Below are positions 7,055 to 10,423 of a stretch of 10,423 bases of DNA, in pieces. The DNA comes from Trichomonas tenax (lineage: Eukaryota; Parabasalia; Trichomonadida; Trichomonadidae). The notes under the pieces are model-generated. The model was not told the origin of the DNA, ran no database searches, and saw nothing but the letters and a program-made list of their open reading frames with translations. A program made the position numbers and the translations under genes. The DNA is taken from contig JALKBU010001487.1 in the NCBI GenBank assembly GCA_023091735.1, positions 1 through 10,423 of the forward strand, in the 5' to 3' direction. How positions within the stretch are numbered: the first letter of the stretch is position 1; each line of letters opens with the position of its first letter.

Positions 7055-7535
7055 ATTGTGGTCACAATCAACTACAATCTATATAATGTTAATATCCAAT
7101 AAATAAATATCTTATTTATATATATTATTTCGTTGTTTTCCTTCATAATATCTGTATCAGATCAAAATAAAAAATTATGTCATATTTTTCAAATTTGTAA
7201 TTGAAATGCTGTTTTGACCATATACATCAAACTTGACTTCATTCAATTGCAGAGAGTAATAGACCATCAACTATAGATCCGTTGTGTCCCTAAGGAAAGT
7301 AATTGGCACATCTCAGTAATTAATGTAAAAGCAAATATTCGATGGGAATCAAATTTTTGTCAAAAAAATTGTGTTGACGGAGAAAACATGTCTTTCGAGA
7401 TTTTCGTTTTCATATCATTAATAAATCATCTATCTACTAATGGATATGATTGTAATATTTACGTGACAGATTTACCATGAATGGCAAAATTTAAAAACGA
7501 CGATTATTTTTGATACAAAATCATTTTGGAGATTT
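7055..7535. other. Intergenic region, nothing recognised
   Basis: The region is AT-rich, with an A/T-only stretch near 7095-7127 (AATAAATAAATATC and a near-mirror TTATTTATATAT). No frame on either strand looks coding beyond about 20 codons. An in-frame TAA at 7492 closes the reading frame of the downstream gene on its 5' side. Confidence 0.5.
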
Positions 7536-7545
7536 TCATTCATTA
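7536..7545 (+). promoter_or_regulatory. Trichomonad-type initiator (Inr) candidate
   Basis: TCATTCATTA ends directly before ATG 7546. It contains the Inr core TCA-pyrimidine-T twice (7536-7540 and 7540-7544) and finishes in TCATTA, as in the extended Inr consensus described for Trichomonas vaginalis. The start of transcription would be A7538 or A7542, leaving a leader of 8 or 4 nt, which is usual for the group. It supports both the chosen start and the parabasalid assignment. Confidence 0.55.
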
Positions 7546-8682
7546 ATGAGTTATGCTGAACGATTTGCTGGTTCTCCAGCAACGCCAAAGCGAATATTTT
7601 CTGCCGATAGGTTATCTCCAAAGGTCAAATCGCCGCTGAATAAATCTCCAAGCCGTTTATCAAATAAAATTTCACCGATTATTAAGTCTCCAACGATACT
7701 TGCGAGTCCTACTTCTAAAGTAAGCATCAGAAATGACATTCCTGACTCACCTTTCATTACAATCGATGTTCCTCAAATTCCGAGTGATTTTTATCAGTTT
7801 CCTTTGGATTTATCATCGAAAAACGTTATTGCTATTGTTTCTAACAAAGTTCCTTACATATATTCGCTCTCAACTAAAACTAAAATACCTTCATTTTACA
7901 AAATACAAAATTGCATGAATTTAAAGTTCTGCGACGACAATGATAGCTTAATTATAAGCTCAGATATGGGTTTATTATCGATTGGAGATATAAACACAGT
8001 TAAATTACAAATGACGATTAAATTAGGAATGTTTTACATTAATTCGATTGATCAGACCAACAATAGCATAGCTACATCAAATAGTAATGGATCCATATGT
8101 GTTATTGATAAGAGGGCTTTTGAAAGCACCAGATTTCATCAATGTTACCAAACACCAATAATTACTGCTAAGTATAGTCCCGATGGCACTAAGATAGCAA
8201 CTACATCTGAAAAACCAGGCATTAAAGTGTGGGATATAAGAAATTTTGAAAAACCATATTTCGAGTTTTCTGGAACAAAATCATTGATTCGTGCATTGGA
8301 TTGGAACTATAAGCACCAGAATCAAATAGTTATAGGAGGAGGTTTATCAGATAAAATGATAAGAATCATTGATATAGACAAAGGAAGTATAATTTCAAGC
8401 GCAAATATTGGATCACAAGTTTGCAATGTATTTTGGAACTGCGATTACAATGAAATATTGGTGACACACGGTTTTAGTTCTTGTGCAATTTCTTTGTGGA
8501 ATTCATCGAGTTTGAAGAATATAACGACTCTCAACGTTCTTCACGACAGAGTTCTTTATGCTGCAATATCTCATGATAAAAGCAATGTCGTTATTGCAAC
8601 ACCAAAAGATCCTGTGATGGTCTGGAAATTCTTTCCAAGGAGTGAATCGAAACTGGAAATCGAAAGCAAAACAGTTCGCTAA
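7546..8682 (+). CDS. Cdc20/Cdh1 (Fizzy) family WD40 activator of the anaphase-promoting complex
   Basis: The gene encodes 378 aa, a little shorter than usual (about 400-500). The frame is open 12 codons further upstream but without an ATG, and the Inr next to ATG 7546 supports this start. Family members recruit substrates to the APC/C and so drive exit from mitosis. Residues 1-70 are disordered, with nine Ser/Thr-Pro sites. Residues 67-96 match the family entry to the propeller (DSPF..IDVPQIPSDFY, then LDLSSKNVIAI). The propeller has seven divergent blades; several WD dipeptides are lost, but IKVWDIR (226-232) is typical. The strongest match is 262-318: IGGGLSDKMIRI, GSQVCNVFWN, NEILVTHGFSS and ISLW, nearly the family's GGGTADRCIR..GSQVCNLAWS..NELVSTHGYS pattern. 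HDRVLYAAIS (333-342) and VMVWKFFP (357-364) follow. The N-terminal C-box (normally DRFIP) appears only as ERFAG (5-9), and the C-terminus ends in Val-Arg where the family has Ile-Arg. Whether it is the Cdc20 or the Cdh1 type cannot be told by eye. Confidence 0.92.
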   Translation: MSYAERFAGSPATPKRIFSADRLSPKVKSPLNKSPSRLSNKISPIIKSPTILASPTSKVSIRNDIPDSPFITIDVPQIPSDFYQFPLDLSSKNVIAIVSNKVPYIYSLSTKTKIPSFYKIQNCMNLKFCDDNDSLIISSDMGLLSIGDINTVKLQMTIKLGMFYINSIDQTNNSIATSNSNGSICVIDKRAFESTRFHQCYQTPIITAKYSPDGTKIATTSEKPGIKVWDIRNFEKPYFEFSGTKSLIRALDWNYKHQNQIVIGGGLSDKMIRIIDIDKGSIISSANIGSQVCNVFWNCDYNEILVTHGFSSCAISLWNSSSLKNITTLNVLHDRVLYAAISHDKSNVVIATPKDPVMVWKFFPRSESKLEIESKTVR

Positions 8683-9014
8683 CATCTCAAATCATTATTT
8701 TAATTGCATCAAGAAAATGATTCTATTACTTTCTCGATGATTTCGAAAGCATTGCAGCTAATTCAATCACTTATTTACTTATCATAGATCTTTTTGATCA
8801 ATTTGATTACTTATTTTCTTATAATATAACATGAAGAAAAAAAGCAAAATGAATTTTATAATTTTCGAAATGATTTTATTGATTCTTTACCTTTAAAACC
8901 ACTATATATAGATGCTTCAGATTCATATATAGCTTATTACTGATCTTAATATTAATTATGATTATTCTTTATCTAAAAATCAAAAAGAAACTTTTTCACG
9001 ATAATCATTTTTGA
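8683..9014. other. 3' flank of the Cdc20-like gene, non-coding
   Basis: No gene is visible. The sequence is AT-rich, with one direct repeat (8769-8822, listed separately) and a small hairpin at 9001-9018 (ATAATCA, TTTT, TGATTAT). That hairpin overlaps the 3' end of the - strand relic that follows. Confidence 0.5.
8769..8822. repeat. 14-bp near-perfect direct repeat, 40-bp period
   Basis: ACTTATTTACTTAT (8769-8782) recurs as ACTTATTTTCTTAT (8809-8822), with one difference in 14. The spacer contains GATCTTTTTGATC, a small dyad. Probably a local duplication in the 3' flank. Confidence 0.6.
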
Positions 9015-9239
9015 TTATGTCAAAAAAAAAATTGTGCTCAGGACAAATGGAGTCACAACTCCCATTGTCATTCGAACTGTCTTATGTCCTTGAAACGGCA
9101 TGGACAATTCGATATCTGGCCATAATGTTTTGTTATTTCCATCAGGAAATTGATTGTCATAGCCGAGATATAAATCGTATTTGAAGAAATAAATGCAGAA
9201 TGCAAGAAATAGTGTTCGCTTTTACTTTATATCACTCAT
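9015..9239 (-). pseudogene. Possible N-terminal relic of a PAP2 / lipid phosphate phosphatase-like membrane protein
   Basis: On the - strand, ATG (9239-9237) gives MSDIK, then an in-frame TAA (9224-9222), then 68 open codons to TAA (9017-9015). The open part begins with a hydrophobic stretch (LFLAFCIYFF). It continues with YDLYLGYDNQFPDGNNK and TLWPDIELSMPF, and ends with a second hydrophobic segment (MGVVTPFVLSTIFFL). An acidic/Pro-rich loop with P-D-I-x-x-S-x-P-F followed by a membrane helix recalls the first loop of lipid phosphate phosphatases, where P-x-I-S-Y-P-F precedes TM2. The catalytic KxxxxxxRP and later motifs are absent: downstream (below 9015) the frame breaks at a 10-base A run (9022-9031 on the + strand) and nothing further is recognisable. 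The fragment is less AT-rich than its flanks, which favours an old coding origin. By length alone, frames of this size could arise by chance a few times in this window, so the call rests on the motif-like residues. Confidence 0.35.
9042..9069. repeat. Short imperfect hairpin
   Basis: GACAAATGGAGT (9042-9053) and ACTCCCATTGTC (9058-9069) are inverted repeats with one base out of register on each side and a 4-base loop. It lies within the - strand relic and may be incidental. Confidence 0.45.
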
Positions 9240-10079
9240 TGTATGCACTCAAGCACAATGCAGTTATATTTAGTTTCATAATTACGAAGTAATTCAAATT
9301 AAATTCCTTTATTCGACGAATTTATCAGTTTAAATCCAATGAAACCCATTTCATTAAGATGAGAATGGGTTTTACGTCATTTACAGTACGATATATATCC
9401 AAAAATCTTTACTCGACCAAATTTACGATATTTTTTTTGTTTTCGAGTGCTAAATTTGATATATCTTATGCCTGCATTGACGACTGCATCATTTCTTACG
9501 GCGCATATGCATAATTTACATACATTTTAAAATATTTTTGGTTATAAGAAACAACAATATGCAATTGCGTTTTGGTTGTTAATGCTTAACTATTGCTGCA
9601 TCTGAAGTTCAAAGATCTTAATAAGAGTATTCAGAATAATTTATTTATACAATTGGATAAAGTTATATTTCAGTTCATATTTAGGATTGTGGGTGCCTAG
9701 CTATAATTAATTTTAACACATTATTTATTTTATCGAAGTATAATATATTACGTATTTCGAAAATCACGCCTGTGATACACCAGAGAACACTGGATATGGA
9801 AATCAGGACATACTTTTTCACTTTTTTCGAAAAGCGTATAATCTATTTATGCGTATAAATTCAATATTTAAAAAAATAACAAAAATTTAATAAACAATCA
9901 ATATAAAATGATGAGGTGTTGAATGCCTTGAGTTATTATTCAATACATGAGGGCAAAGTGAAGAACGGGAAATCTTGAATTCACATTGAATTGCAAACGA
10001 ATAATGTCTGAACGATTAATCAATTATCTCTTATCGTGACATTTTGTGCAAATTCTTTTCAAATTCACTATGTTGATGC

Positions 10080-10133
10080 AAGCATTCATAATTAATGAAA
10101 AAATCAATAAGCATTGAGCATTAATTAATGCTT
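10080..10133. repeat. Inverted repeat with 3-nt bulge
   Basis: The left arm (10080-10097) is AAGCATT, then CAT, then AATTAATG. The right arm (10119-10133) is CATTAATTAATGCTT. All 15 bases of the right arm pair with the left arm once the CAT bulge is skipped. The loop is 21 nt and contains a further AAGCATT-like string (TAAGCATTG). Confidence 0.65.
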
Positions 10134-10184
10134 GTGGAGATTGTCCGCTGAAATATCAAAAGTGACATTTTTCGTCCACTAAGT

Positions 10185-10277
10185 AAATCCTCTCTCAGAG
10201 AGGAATACATTGAACAAATCCTCGCTGAGCGATTGATAGAATCAACAAATCCTCTCTCAGCAAAGAATACAATAATA
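10185..10277. repeat. Three tandem 31-bp repeats with internal dyads
   Basis: The units are 10185-10215, 10216-10246 and 10247-10277. Each starts with AAATCCTC, and the first two end with AAC. Unit 1 carries a perfect 17-base odd palindrome (TCCTCTCTCAGAGAGGA, 10188-10204). Unit 2 keeps an 11-base dyad at the same place (TCGCTGAGCGA, 10222-10232). Unit 3 keeps the left half but has largely lost the right half. Confidence 0.75.
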
Positions 10278-10290
10278 AATTATCTCGGGT

Positions 10291-10351
10291 TTTACCCATT
10301 TTCCAAAATAACCTTATCATTTATCCATTTTTTCCTGCGAAAATGGGTAAA
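10291..10351. repeat. 13-bp perfect inverted repeat
   Basis: TTTACCCATTTTC (10291-10303) and GAAAATGGGTAAA (10339-10351) are perfect inverted repeats separated by 35 bp. The spacer holds a degenerate copy of the left arm (TTTATCCATTTTTTCC). No gene is visible on either side to which it could belong. Confidence 0.75.
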
Positions 10352-10423
10352 TGGGAATCCACTATGAATAGCCTTAGAAGTGAACGACAAAATGTCTAGG
10401 CATTATTATGTTATACATAAGTG

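Larger units (their letters stand above)
9240..10423. other. Gene-poor AT-rich right flank
   Basis: No intact gene is present. A - strand frame without ATG runs over 9302-9520 with a single in-frame TGA (9377-9379); it is Lys/Arg-rich and not recognisable. Inverted repeats occur at 9342-9372 (AAACCCATT/AATGGGTTT), 10080-10133 and 10291-10351, and a tandem repeat at 10185-10277; the last three are listed separately. The density of dyads rises towards the right edge. Confidence 0.5.

Noticed and set aside
7510..7545. Upstream extension of the Cdc20-like gene to TTG 7510
   Set aside because: No ATG in the extension, and the Inr-like sequence ends exactly before ATG 7546.
9302..9520. - strand open stretch of about 75 codons with one stop
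   Set aside because: No ATG, Lys/Arg-rich as expected from AT-rich DNA, no family recognised; lengths like this are expected by chance here.
1..10423. tRNA, rRNA or CRISPR features
   Set aside because: I looked for GGTTCGA-type B boxes on both strands and for regularly spaced identical repeats with unique spacers, and found none; the 31-bp tandem array has no spacers.

Overview
The window looks like AT-rich protist nuclear DNA, most likely from a parabasalid (Tritrichomonas or Trichomonas type). Three lines of evidence point there. The three well-supported genes are intronless and clearly eukaryotic: a Cdc20/Cdh1-type APC/C activator, a PP2A scaffold-like HEAT protein, and a small tail-anchored membrane protein with a LEM/HeH-like fold. 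The standard genetic code works. The Cdc20-like gene has TCATTCATTA ending directly before its ATG, which resembles the trichomonad initiator element (Inr). The assignment to a genus is inference.

Layout. Bases 1-198 may be the 3' end of a + strand gene cut by the window edge. A non-coding stretch follows, with a GC-richer island near 741-860 and a strong hairpin at 895-938. The LEM/HeH-like gene is at 1207-1815. The gap 1816-2824 holds an 81-nt foldback whose 25-position stem pairs completely (with G:U) in + strand RNA, and a nested palindrome at 2606-2682. The PP2A-A-like gene is at 2825-4306. Downstream, on the - strand, lies a badly decayed ankyrin-repeat relic (about 4453-4794). Next is an unrecognised + strand gene (5050-5882) broken by one frameshift and one in-frame TGA. 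After an empty AT-rich stretch comes a doubtful lysine-rich ORF (6704-7048) that runs into poly(A). The Cdc20/Cdh1-like gene is at 7546-8682. The last 1.7 kb has no intact gene. It holds a possible PAP2/lipid-phosphate-phosphatase relic on the - strand (9015-9239), several inverted repeats, and a 31-bp tandem repeat (10185-10277) with changing dyad cores.

The three solid genes are all on the + strand and each appears to be transcribed alone, so no operon logic applies. All three have plausible nuclear or mitotic roles (nuclear envelope, PP2A scaffold, APC/C activation), but nothing in the sequence shows that linkage means cooperation. The most interesting items are the + strand foldback RNA, the LEM/HeH-like tail-anchored protein, and the Cdc20-like protein with a degenerate C-box and a Val-Arg tail in place of Ile-Arg. 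The gene relics between intact genes are also notable. No convincing new multi-gene system is visible.
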